From Desulfobaccales bacterium (lineage in GTDB: Bacteria; Desulfobacterota; Desulfobaccia; Desulfobaccales; 0-14-0-80-60-11), in assembly GCA_037481655.1 (NCBI GenBank), contig JBBFLF010000010.1, positions 1 to 64,000 on the forward strand: DNA of 64,000 bases. The letters are read 5' to 3'. Shown here one piece after another: positions 33,736 through 41,662 of this stretch. A model generated the notes under the pieces. It was not told where the DNA came from. It made no database searches and saw only the letters and a program-made list of their open reading frames with translations. The position numbers and the translations under genes are program-made. Position 1 is the first letter of the stretch. The number at the start of each line of letters is the position of its first letter.

Positions 33736-35285
33736 CTCTTGCGGGCCCGCCCCATATTGTCCTCATCGTCCTGGACACCACCGGCGCCGGGCATCTGTCC
33801 CTTTACGGCTATTCCCGGCCCACCACGCCCCAGATGGTTCGCCTGGCTACGGAGTGCCGGGTCTACACCCGCTGCTATGCCCCGGGATGCTGGACCGTGC
33901 CTTCCCATGCCTCCATGTTCACCGGTCTCTATCCCGGCCAGCATGGTGCCTGTGAGGGCAATTTCCTGATCGGGGATAACCTCCAGCACCTTACCGCGGT
34001 GCTCAAGATGGCCGGCTACCGCACTCTGGGTATTTCCTCCAACGGTCTGGTAAGTCCTGCCACCGGCCTGTGCGGCGCCTTTGACGACTTCGTCGATTTC
34101 GGCCGCCACGATCTCCATCGGTTTTTCCATAACCTTACCGGGGAGGCCCGAAAAGACCCCGGCGAGCTGGGCCGCCGGCTGAAACAGGCGGTGACCCTGA
34201 AAGAGGCGGTGGCCCTCGCCGTGGCCTACCTGAGAGAAACCGGCGGGGCGGCGCAGCTCAGCCGCACCGCCTGGCAACTGGCCCGGCGGCTGCTCCGGGA
34301 TTTTTGGCACCCCAGCCCGGTGGCCAAGTCCGCCGGCTATACCGAAAAGACCTTGGCCTGGGTCCGCCGCACCCTTCGCCGCCTCGCCCGGGAGCCGGAG
34401 CAGCCCTTCTTTCTGTTCATCAACCTCATGGAGGCCCACCAGACCTACCGCCCTCCCCTGCGCTGGCGACGCTTCTCCCGCTGGCAGGACCGGGCCTGGG
34501 TGGACCCCCAGCGTTTCTACCGCCGGCCGCAGAATTCCGACACGGCGCAGCTGGTGGAGACGTACCGCAACCTCTATGATGACGAAATCCTCTATCAGGA
34601 TGACGTTCTGGGCCGGTTGTGGGAGACCCTGCGCCAGTCCCCCGCCTTTGAGAATACCGTGGTCATCGTCACCTCGGACCACGGCGAGCACCTGGGCGAA
34701 AAGGGGCATTACACCCACATCCTCTCCCTTTACAACGAACTGCTCTGGGTGCCCCTCATCATTCGCTATCCCCGGGGCTGGGCGGCGCCGGGGACGGATG
34801 ATCGCCTGGTGTCTCTGACCGACCTTTACGCCACGCTGCTTGACCTGGTGGGCAGCCCCCTGCCCCGCCCGGCCACGTCCCATTCCCTCCTGGAGCCCCC
34901 CTCCCGGACCACCGCCGTGGCCCAGCTCCTCTACCCGGAGATGTGGCTCACCCAGTGGCAACATCGGGCCCGGCAGGCCGCCGTGGCCCGGGAGACCTTC
35001 TCCCCTTCCCGGTTTGCCGTCTTTCTGGACAATGGCCTCAAAATTCTGGAGCGCTGGGACGGGGAGCTGGAAATCTATGACCTGAAAAAAGATCCCGCGG
35101 AACAGAACGACCTCCGGCCCCGGCTGACCCCGGAGGCCCTGGCGGAGTTCCGGGCCCTGGTGGCTTTGCACCAGGAGGAGACCGGGTTCTGGACTCGGCG
35201 CCGGGAGATTCTCCAGCTTCGGGGGCTGGCGGCGCCGGAGGCGTCCCTGGAGGCCCAGCCATGTGCGGTATATTCGGCCGCATAA
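33732..35285 (+). CDS. Sulfatase-like alkaline-phosphatase-superfamily enzyme with Thr nucleophile position
   Basis: A 517-residue protein of the sulfatase/phosphodiesterase fold: HIVLIVLDTTGAGHLSLYGY (metal Asp15), the nucleophile region CWTVPSHASMFTGLYPG, VIVTSDHGEHLGEKGHYTH (metal Asp and His) and a C-terminal YDLKKDPAEQNDL. The sulfatase signature C/S-x-P-S-R reads T-V-P-S-H here (Thr55, His59), so formylglycine cannot form. A Thr nucleophile is used by phosphoethanolamine transferases and related enzymes of this superfamily. It may hydrolyse or transfer a phospho- or sulfo-group on the glycan. It overlaps asnB by 25 bases. Confidence 0.83.
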   Translation: MTLAGPPHIVLIVLDTTGAGHLSLYGYSRPTTPQMVRLATECRVYTRCYAPGCWTVPSHASMFTGLYPGQHGACEGNFLIGDNLQHLTAVLKMAGYRTLGISSNGLVSPATGLCGAFDDFVDFGRHDLHRFFHNLTGEARKDPGELGRRLKQAVTLKEAVALAVAYLRETGGAAQLSRTAWQLARRLLRDFWHPSPVAKSAGYTEKTLAWVRRTLRRLAREPEQPFFLFINLMEAHQTYRPPLRWRRFSRWQDRAWVDPQRFYRRPQNSDTAQLVETYRNLYDDEILYQDDVLGRLWETLRQSPAFENTVVIVTSDHGEHLGEKGHYTHILSLYNELLWVPLIIRYPRGWAAPGTDDRLVSLTDLYATLLDLVGSPLPRPATSHSLLEPPSRTTAVAQLLYPEMWLTQWQHRARQAAVARETFSPSRFAVFLDNGLKILERWDGELEIYDLKKDPAEQNDLRPRLTPEALAEFRALVALHQEETGFWTRRREILQLRGLAAPEASLEAQPCAVYSAA

Positions 35286-37195
35286 ATTCCCCTGGGGCCG
35301 GGCCGGTACCCGCTGAGCTCTGCCGGCGCCAGACCGACACCCTGCGGCATCGGGGGCCGGATGCGGGCGGGTATCTGTGGGCCTGCTCCCGCACCGGGGC
35401 GGTTTATCTGGGCCGGGAAGGTGACGGACTTGCGCCCCCCTCTCAGCCCTGGGACCTCTTTCTGGGGCACCGGCGGCTTTCCGTGCTGGACCTGTCCGAG
35501 GCCGCGTCCCAGCCCATGGCGGCGGCCCAGGGGCGCTACTGGATTATCTTCAACGGCGAAATCTACAATTACCGGGACCTGCGGCGGCAACTGGCCGCGG
35601 AAGGCATCATCTTTCGCACCGCCAACTCCGACACCGAGGTGCTGCTCCAGGCCTTCGTGCGCTGGGGGGAGGACTGCCTGCAGCGGCTTCGGGGAATGTT
35701 CGCCTTCGCCATCCTGGACCTCAAGGAGCGCCGCCTCTTTCTGGCCCGGGACCGGCTGGGGAAAAAGCCCCTGTACTACTATGCCACTTCCCGGGGGCTG
35801 CAGTTTGCCTCCGAGCTCAAGGCCATCCTGGCGGACCCGGCGGTGCCCCGGGAGCTGGATCCGGTGGCCCTGGGACAATACTTGCTCTACGGTTATGTCC
35901 CTTCCCCCCGCACCATCTACCGTGGTCTGGCCAAACTGCCTCCTGCCCATCTGGCCTGGGTGGACCTGGACCGGCCGGGTGATATGCGGCTCCGGCGCTA
36001 CTGGCAGCCGGCCGCGGCCGAACCTGAGGAGTCCGTGGGGGCCTGGCAGGAGGAGTTTGAAGCGGAGCTTACGGAGGCAGTGCGCCTGCGCCTGGTGAGC
36101 GATGTGCCCTTGGGGGCCTTCTCGTCGGGGGGCCTGGATTCCACCGTGGTGGTGCGGGAGATGCACCGCCTGGGCGCCGGGCCGCTTCGCACCTTTGCCA
36201 TCGGTTTTCCGGAAGCCGAGGCCAGCGAACTTCCCTGGGCCAGGCAGGTGACGGCCCGCTATCACACCGAGCACACGGAAGAGGTGGTGAGCCCTGATGC
36301 CCTGGCGCTTCTCCCCCAGGTGGTGCGTCAGTTTGACGAGCCCTTCGCCGACTCCTCAGTCATCCCCACCTGGATCGTGTCCCGTCTGGCCCGGCGCCAG
36401 GTGACCGTGGTCCTGTCCGGTGACGGCGGGGATGAAATCCTGGCGGGCTATCGCCGCTACCATCACGCCTGCCGCCTGGAACACTGGTGGGGCCCGGTGC
36501 CGGCATGGCTGCGGCGCCCTCTTATGGGCCTGCTGGCCGTGGCTTGGCCCGCCCGGCTCCGGGGGAAGAGTTTTTGGCAGCGGGCCGCCGGCGGCGACAA
36601 CCTTTACCGGGCCATTGTCTCCCGGGATCACAGCCTTAGCCTCCTGCGGCCGGAGGTGCGGCCGTCCCCGGCAGACCTGCCGGCCCTTCATCATCATTTC
36701 ACCGCTGCCTGGGAAGCCGGCCCCCGGGATTTTCTCACCCGCCTCCAATATGTGGACCTCCTCACCTATCTGCCGGAGGATATCCTGGTCAAGGCCGACC
36801 GGGCCTCCATGGCGGCTTCCCTGGAGCTGCGCTGTCCGTTGTTGGACCACCGGCTGGTGGAGCTCGCCCTGAGGCTGCCCCGGGCCCTGAAATACGACGG
36901 CCAGCGGCAGAAAGTTCTCATCCGGCGCCTCCTCACCGCAGATCTGGGACCGGAATTTGTGGAGCGGCCCAAAAATGGCTTCCAGATGCCCCTGCGCCGC
37001 TGGCTCAAAGGGGATATGGCCACCATTTTACAAGGGCGCCTTCTGCCTGCTGATGCCCCCCTGTATCACCTCTGCCGGCGGGAGGCGGTGGCGGCGTTGC
37101 TCGGCCGCTTTTTGGGGGGTCAGAAAGATCTCAGCGAGGACGTCTGGCGCCTGCTGGTCCTGGACGAATGGTGCCGGCAGGCCTTGGAGGGTTAA
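35261..37195 (+). CDS. asnB: Glutamine-hydrolysing asparagine synthase family protein
   Basis: A 644-residue AsnB-type amidotransferase. Cys2 (MCGIFG) starts the glutaminase domain, with LRHRGPDAGGY, FNGEIYNYRDLR and GMFAFAILD; the synthetase domain has the PP-loop FSSGGLDST near residues 287-294 and LSGDGGDEILAGYRRY. Copies inside polysaccharide operons are thought to amidate sugar acids or act on glycan precursors rather than make free asparagine; which applies here cannot be told. The gene starts inside the previous one and the next gene follows by 3 bases. Confidence 0.9.
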   Translation: MCGIFGRINSPGAGPVPAELCRRQTDTLRHRGPDAGGYLWACSRTGAVYLGREGDGLAPPSQPWDLFLGHRRLSVLDLSEAASQPMAAAQGRYWIIFNGEIYNYRDLRRQLAAEGIIFRTANSDTEVLLQAFVRWGEDCLQRLRGMFAFAILDLKERRLFLARDRLGKKPLYYYATSRGLQFASELKAILADPAVPRELDPVALGQYLLYGYVPSPRTIYRGLAKLPPAHLAWVDLDRPGDMRLRRYWQPAAAEPEESVGAWQEEFEAELTEAVRLRLVSDVPLGAFSSGGLDSTVVVREMHRLGAGPLRTFAIGFPEAEASELPWARQVTARYHTEHTEEVVSPDALALLPQVVRQFDEPFADSSVIPTWIVSRLARRQVTVVLSGDGGDEILAGYRRYHHACRLEHWWGPVPAWLRRPLMGLLAVAWPARLRGKSFWQRAAGGDNLYRAIVSRDHSLSLLRPEVRPSPADLPALHHHFTAAWEAGPRDFLTRLQYVDLLTYLPEDILVKADRASMAASLELRCPLLDHRLVELALRLPRALKYDGQRQKVLIRRLLTADLGPEFVERPKNGFQMPLRRWLKGDMATILQGRLLPADAPLYHLCRREAVAALLGRFLGGQKDLSEDVWRLLVLDEWCRQALEG

Positions 37196-37198
37196 GGG

Positions 37199-37984
37199 AT
37201 GCGGAAACTTGCCCGACTTGTGCCGCGCCTGTACGGACGGATTTGCGGTCAGGAGCTCAGTGCCAACCTGCTCCACTTCCAGTTCCTGCCCTCTCACTAT
37301 TTCCGGCGGCACCTCCAGGCCGACGCCCATCGGCTTAAGGGGCGGCTTTTGGATGTGGGGTGCGGCAACCAGCCCTACCGGCCGCATCTCCCCCAAGTCA
37401 CTCGCTATGTGGGGCTGGATTACCCGGTGACCCAGGCCCTGCAGGATTTCCAGGCTCGCCCGGAGGTTTACGGCGATGCCCGGTGCCTGCCCTTTGCCGA
37501 CGGCAGTTTCGATGCGGTCTTATGTTCCCAGGTCCTGGAGCATGTCAATCAGCCGGCCACGGTCTTAAAGGAAATCTCCCGGGTCCTGAAGCCCGGCGGC
37601 ACCGGTATCCTCTCGGTCCCCTTCATCTACAACGTGCACGTGGGCCCTTATGACTTCTTCCGTTTTTCCCCCTTCGGCCTGAAGGAGTTGCTGGCCCAGG
37701 CGGACCTGGAAGTGGAGACCCTGCGCTATCAGGGCGGGGTGGGCACCGCGGTGGTGCAGCTGGTGCACAACTGGGTCTTTTCCGGGCTGGCCCGCCTCAG
37801 CCGCCGGAGTGCCCTGGGAGCTGCTCTGGGAGGCCTGCTCCTTCCCCTTCTCCTCATCTGGTGCGCCCTGAACAACCTGGCGGCCCTGGCGCTGGACCGC
37901 CTGGACATTGACACCCCCCGCTTTTCCCCCAACCTCTGGGTGGTCTTCCGGAAAGCCGCCAGCCCGGCCGGCGCAGCCGCCTAA
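37199..37984 (+). CDS. Class I SAM-dependent methyltransferase
   Basis: A 261-residue Methyltransf_11-type enzyme. Motif I LLDVGCGNQPYRP is near residue 50, motif II follows (DARCLPFADGSFDAVLCSQVLEHV), then LKPGGTGILSVPFIYNVH. A C-terminal hydrophobic stretch (GLLLPLLLIWCALNNLAALAL) may attach it to the membrane. It is the last gene of the exopolysaccharide operon, probably methylating the glycan or a lipid-linked precursor (inference). Confidence 0.86.
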   Translation: MRKLARLVPRLYGRICGQELSANLLHFQFLPSHYFRRHLQADAHRLKGRLLDVGCGNQPYRPHLPQVTRYVGLDYPVTQALQDFQARPEVYGDARCLPFADGSFDAVLCSQVLEHVNQPATVLKEISRVLKPGGTGILSVPFIYNVHVGPYDFFRFSPFGLKELLAQADLEVETLRYQGGVGTAVVQLVHNWVFSGLARLSRRSALGAALGGLLLPLLLIWCALNNLAALALDRLDIDTPRFSPNLWVVFRKAASPAGAAA

Positions 37985-38361
37985 GAGCAGCGGAACATAT
38001 TGAGGGGAGAGTCGGGGGTCAGCGGGCCTCCGCCCCCTGGATCTCCCCCTTCCCACCCTAAGAGCTTTAAGAAACCGGGGCACAAGGCTTTCATTGTCTT
38101 AACAAGGGGGATGGGGCCGGGAGAGGTCAGGGCTCCGCAACCCTGGCTCCGTCTCCTCAAAGCCGGCTACCGCAGACTCTTTTTATGGGGGATGAGATGA
38201 GGGGAGGGTAAGGGAACAGCGTCTCCCCGGCCATTCCTGCGAACTGCTCCTCACCCCTTTTCACAGATGGGAATAGAGTGGGGGAGGAGGGTGGGAAGGC
38301 CCTTCATCCCCCTATTCTTTGCATCCTCAGGCGGGGGAGGGATGGGGGACCGCCGCTCCTG
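37985..38361. repeat. Gene-free gap with degenerate G/C-rich repeat remnants
   Basis: No gene seen. The stretch holds worn pieces of the window's repeat family (GAGGGGAGAGTCGGGGGTC...CCCCCTGGATCTCCCC at about 38000-38050, GAGGGGAGGGTAAGGG near 38198, GGCGGGGGAGGGATGGGGG near 38331). It separates the exopolysaccharide operon from the convergent CBS-ACT gene and probably contains the operon's end, but no clean terminator is visible. Confidence 0.45.
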
Positions 38362-39024
38362 TCAACGGGCGCTGTCATCAATGACGTGGAGCACGGTAAA
38401 GCGCCGGGCCAACTCCTCCCGGGCGGCGGCCACCTCCTCCGGCGGCAGGTTTTTCACCCGGATATAGACCTCCCGGTAGCCCTCCTCCGAGGTGGCGGTG
38501 GAGGTGAGGAGGCTGATGAAGCGGGCGCCCCGGCTGCGGAGCAGGTCCACCACCTCCTTGATGAGCCCCGGCTTGTCCTCCAGCTTGAGAGCAAACTGGA
38601 TGCCACCCTGTTGAATGCCGGTGATGTGCATGAAGGCCCGGAAGACATCCGACTGGGTGATGATGCCCGTCAGCCGGCCGTCGTCGTTCACCACCGGCAG
38701 GCCGGAGATGGTATGTTCCAGCATGATCTGGGCGGCATGCTCCACCGTGTCGTCTTCCCGCACGGTGATGGGGTTGCGGGTCATGATGTCCTTGACCTGC
38801 AACTCCGCCAACAGATAGTAGAGTTCATGCACATCCAGGGTGGTGGCCTTGGAGGGCGAGGCCTCCTTCAGGTCCCGGTCCGTCACCACCCCCACCAGCT
38901 CGCCCCCGTGCATCACCGGCAGCCGCCGGAAACGGTGCTGCTTCATCAGGTGGATGGCCTTCATCATGGAGGTGTCGTCGGTGATCGTGACCGGGTCTTT
39001 CGTCATCCAATCCTTGACCAGCAT
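38362..39024 (-). CDS. CBS-CBS-ACT domain protein (AcuB-like)
   Basis: A 220-residue cytoplasmic regulator. CBS 1 opens MLVKDWMTKDPVTITDD, CBS 2 opens VKDIMTRNPITVREDD, and an ACT domain follows (KPGLIKEVVDLLRSRGARFIS). Such proteins sense adenine nucleotides and small ligands; AcuB relatives occur near acyl-CoA metabolism. The ATG at 39024 begins the first CBS; longer readings upstream are not supported. PlsY lies 29 bases upstream on the same strand. Confidence 0.88.
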   Translation of the reverse strand: MLVKDWMTKDPVTITDDTSMMKAIHLMKQHRFRRLPVMHGGELVGVVTDRDLKEASPSKATTLDVHELYYLLAELQVKDIMTRNPITVREDDTVEHAAQIMLEHTISGLPVVNDDGRLTGIITQSDVFRAFMHITGIQQGGIQFALKLEDKPGLIKEVVDLLRSRGARFISLLTSTATSEEGYREVYIRVKNLPPEEVAAAREELARRFTVLHVIDDSAR

Positions 39025-39053
39025 CGCAGTCTCCGTGGGTGAGATATAGGCTG

Positions 39054-39650
39054 CTAGATCCGGGGTTCTTCCCCCTTGACCAGGCGCTCCAGATTGTCCC
39101 GATGGCGCAGCAGGATGAGGCCGGAGAAAATCCCGGCCAAAAGCAGGTACACCTTGGAGTCGGAAAACAGCCCCACCGCCAGGGGCATCAGCCAGGCCGC
39201 CATCAGGGAGCCGACGGCGAAGACCCGGCTGCGGTGCAGCGCCAGGAGGTAGACCGCCAGGAGGTTGACGGTGGCCCAGGGAGTGAGCACCGCCAGCACC
39301 CCGAAGGCGGTGGCCACGCCCTTGCCGCCCCGGAAGCCCAGAAACAGGGAGCAGATATGCCCCAGCACCGCGGCCAGGCCCACCGCGGCCACGGCGCTCT
39401 CCTGCCAGGGGCCCAAGGGTGTGAGGTAGAATTTTGCCACCAGCACCGGCAGGGCGCCCTTGAGAGCATCTCCGGCCAGGGTGAGGGCGCCCGCCTGGGG
39501 GCCGAGGAGGCGGTAGAGATTGGCCGCGCCCACGTTGCCGCTGCCCGCCTGGCGGGGATCCGGTCCTCCCAGAAAGCGAGCCACCACCAGTCCGGTGGGG
39601 AGGGACCCCAAAAGATAACCCCCTGCCAGCAATAGGAAAAATGCCACCAT
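39054..39650 (-). CDS. plsY: Glycerol-3-phosphate acyltransferase PlsY
   Basis: A 198-residue membrane enzyme using acyl-phosphate to acylate glycerol-3-phosphate, the first step of phospholipid synthesis. It has the family loops YLLGSLPTGLVVARFLGG, GSGNVGAANLYRLLG (glycerol-phosphate site) and LGFRGGKGVATAFG. The ATG at 39650 has GGAGG 9 bases upstream; an ATG two codons earlier is too close to it. Confidence 0.94.
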   Translation of the reverse strand: MVAFFLLLAGGYLLGSLPTGLVVARFLGGPDPRQAGSGNVGAANLYRLLGPQAGALTLAGDALKGALPVLVAKFYLTPLGPWQESAVAAVGLAAVLGHICSLFLGFRGGKGVATAFGVLAVLTPWATVNLLAVYLLALHRSRVFAVGSLMAAWLMPLAVGLFSDSKVYLLLAGIFSGLILLRHRDNLERLVKGEEPRI

Positions 39651-39826
39651 CGCCATGGACCTCCCGCGCGGAAGGAGAAGGCCCCTTGCCTCCCCGCTTC
39701 CTGGCCCGGATTTTAAAGAAAATCCGCCCAAAAGCCGATAAAAAAGTTGCGGCCGGGTGCACTCGGGGGGCCTTCCCCCACCTGCATCCCACCGCCTACA
39801 CTCCCCCGGGACAGAGAAGGGCACGC

Positions 39827-40111
39827 ATGAAGGTCGATCCCCATCTGACGCTGGTGAGAGGAGAATCCACCGCCCCCCGATGCCAGAACTCCTCCCGCCC
39901 CCCGGCCTCCCCGCAAGCCGGGCCCCCCTTCCGGGATCTGCTCACTCTGGTCTCCCAGGAGAACCAGCGGGCTCGGGAACTGCAGCCCCACACCGTGGAA
40001 GAGGCCCAGCGCCTCCTCAACCACCTGGTCACCACCCTGAAGTCAGAGTCACCGGAGATCCTCTCCGAGACTCACCGGCTGCAGGCGCCCTACCTGATCC
40101 GGTTACGATAA
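39827..40111 (+). CDS. Hypothetical 94-residue protein
   Basis: A small gene with a GAGAAGGG ribosome site 6-8 bases before ATG 39827. The product is charged and helical in its second half (RDLLTLVSQENQRARELQPH, VEEAQRLLNHLVTTLKSESP, EILSETHRLQAPYLIRL), with no membrane segment. I do not recognise a family. It lies alone between plsY and rubrerythrin, both on the other strand, and is followed by a good bidirectional terminator, which supports it being expressed. Confidence 0.6.
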   Translation: MKVDPHLTLVRGESTAPRCQNSSRPPASPQAGPPFRDLLTLVSQENQRARELQPHTVEEAQRLLNHLVTTLKSESPEILSETHRLQAPYLIRLR

Positions 40112-40234
40112 TCTGACCCTCCATCATTCCTTCCCACTGGGAAAGCAGGGCCCAGAAACCTCCCTTGCTCGTCGGGGCAGCTTCTCCCACCTGGCGAGAA
40201 TAGCCGGATATCTCACTCCCGCTCAAAAGCACAA

Positions 40235-40257
40235 GGCCGCGCCCCCCTGGCGCGGCC
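40235..40257. terminator. Bidirectional terminator between hypothetical gene and rubrerythrin
   Basis: Perfect 9-bp stem GGCCGCGCC / GGCGCGGCC with a 5-base loop. On the minus strand it is followed by TTGTGCTTTT and on the plus strand by CCGTTCTTT, so it may serve both convergent genes. Confidence 0.75.
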
Positions 40258-40283
40258 CCGTTCTTTCCCGGGATTCCTCCCGC

Positions 40284-40865
40284 TCAGAGATAATTTTCCG
40301 CCAACGGCTCGTAATAGCCCTTGGGGTGGCGACAGGAGGGGCACAGGTCCGGAGGATGGTGCCCCCAGACCACATACCCGCAGTTGCGGCAATGCCAGCG
40401 GATGGGGTCCTGGCGCTTGAACAGCGTGTCGTTTTTCAGGTGCTCGATGAGGGCCCGGTAGCGGTTCTCATGGAACTTCTCCACCTTGGCGATCTCCCGG
40501 AAGGAGATGGCCACCTCCCGGAAACCCTCCTCTTCCGCCACCTTGGCGAAGTCCTGATACATGGTGGTCCATTCGTAATTTTCCCCCGCCGCTGCGGCCT
40601 CCAGGTTGCTCAAGGTATCCCCCAGATGAAAGGGGTAGCCTGCGGCGATCTCCGCCTCGCCGGCGCCGCCTTGGGTGAGATGCTGAAAGAAGACCTTGGC
40701 GTGCTCCTTTTCGTTGTCCGCGGTCTCTTCAAAGATGGCGGCGATGAAGTGCAGCCCGGCCTTGCGGGCCACACTGGCGTAGTAGGTGTAACGGTTGCGC
40801 GCCTGGGATTCCCCGGCAAAGGCAGTGAGCAGATTCTTTTCGGTCCGGGTGCCTTTCAGATTCAT
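40284..40865 (-). CDS. Rubrerythrin
   Basis: A 193-residue diiron peroxidase. The N-terminal ferritin-like four-helix domain carries the metal Glu and ExxH-type motifs ([47 protein letters not shown]), and the C-terminal rubredoxin-like site has CRNCGYV...[11 protein letters not shown]. It removes hydrogen peroxide in anaerobes. The neighbouring azoreductase suggests a small oxidative-stress cluster (inference). Confidence 0.94.
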   Translation of the reverse strand: MNLKGTRTEKNLLTAFAGESQARNRYTYYASVARKAGLHFIAAIFEETADNEKEHAKVFFQHLTQGGAGEAEIAAGYPFHLGDTLSNLEAAAAGENYEWTTMYQDFAKVAEEEGFREVAISFREIAKVEKFHENRYRALIEHLKNDTLFKRQDPIRWHCRNCGYVVWGHHPPDLCPSCRHPKGYYEPLAENYL

Positions 40866-40962
40866 CCTCCGTCCCTTCTCTCCTCAACATGGTTGATAAA
40901 GTGATAAAGCGCCGGGAAAGGCAGGCGGTGAGACTTGACCCCCCTGCCCCGCCGGCCCGGCC

Positions 40963-41595
40963 TCAAAACTCCCGGGCCAGCTCCCGGGCTTTTTCCATGG
41001 CCTGGCGCCGCTTCTCCTTTGCCACCTCCGGGCCCTGCTCCAAGGTGGGCTCAATCATCAGCCAGCGCAGGTCGCTAAACCCGATGAACTGCAAAATAAG
41101 CCTGAGATAGGCGGTCTGCAAGTCATAGGCGGCTGCGGCAGTGCCCTCAGGGTAAGCCCCGCCCCGGGCGCATATGATCATGATGGGCCGGCCGGTGACC
41201 AAGCCCTGATAACCCGTCCCCGGGGAGTAGGTGAAGGTGTAGGTGGGCTGCACAATGATGTCCAGATACTGCTTCAGGCGGTAGGGAATGCTGAAATTCC
41301 ACATGGGGGTGGCCAGCACATACTTGTCCGCCGCGGTAAATTGGCCGATGATCTCCTCCACCCGGCGCCAGGCCGCGGCCTCCTCGGGAGGGTGCGGCTG
41401 ACCGTGGAGGATATTGTATTTGGCGTTCACCAGAAGGCCGTCAAAGGGCGGCAGGTCAGCCTGAAAGAGATCCAAAGTCTGAATGCTGGCCTGGGGATGC
41501 ACTTCCTGATAAGCCGCCAGGAAGGCGTCGGCCACAGCTACGGAATGGGACCGCCCCACCCGAGGCGAGGCTTTGAGATAGAGGATCTGGGCCAT
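40963..41595 (-). CDS. azoR: FMN-dependent NADH-azoreductase / flavodoxin-fold quinone reductase
   Basis: A 210-residue flavodoxin-like protein: LYLKASPRVGRSHSVAVADA binds the FMN phosphate, and ATPMWNFSIPYRLKQYLDII is the AzoR signature for the isoalloxazine ring, with ICARGGAYPEG after it. It reduces quinones or azo compounds in two-electron steps. The ATG at 41595 is used. It lies 67 bases downstream of the thioredoxin-CcdA gene on the same strand. Confidence 0.88.
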   Translation of the reverse strand: MAQILYLKASPRVGRSHSVAVADAFLAAYQEVHPQASIQTLDLFQADLPPFDGLLVNAKYNILHGQPHPPEEAAAWRRVEEIIGQFTAADKYVLATPMWNFSIPYRLKQYLDIIVQPTYTFTYSPGTGYQGLVTGRPIMIICARGGAYPEGTAAAAYDLQTAYLRLILQFIGFSDLRWLMIEPTLEQGPEVAKEKRRQAMEKARELAREF

Positions 41596-41662
41596 GGAGG
41601 TTCTCCTTGATGCGGGAGGCCGGACAGAAGGCCGTGGAGGTGAAGGGGACGGATGCCAGGGC

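Noticed and set aside
279-35285. A formylglycine enzyme and sulfatase pair
   Set aside because: The enzyme-like protein lacks its cysteines and the sulfatase-like protein has Thr in place of Cys, so the two do not form a maturation pair; they are also 33 kb apart.
38278-39042. Plus-strand frame opposite the CBS-ACT gene
   Set aside because: The minus-strand protein has clear CBS and ACT domains; the plus-strand product is His/Gly-rich without a domain or ribosome site.
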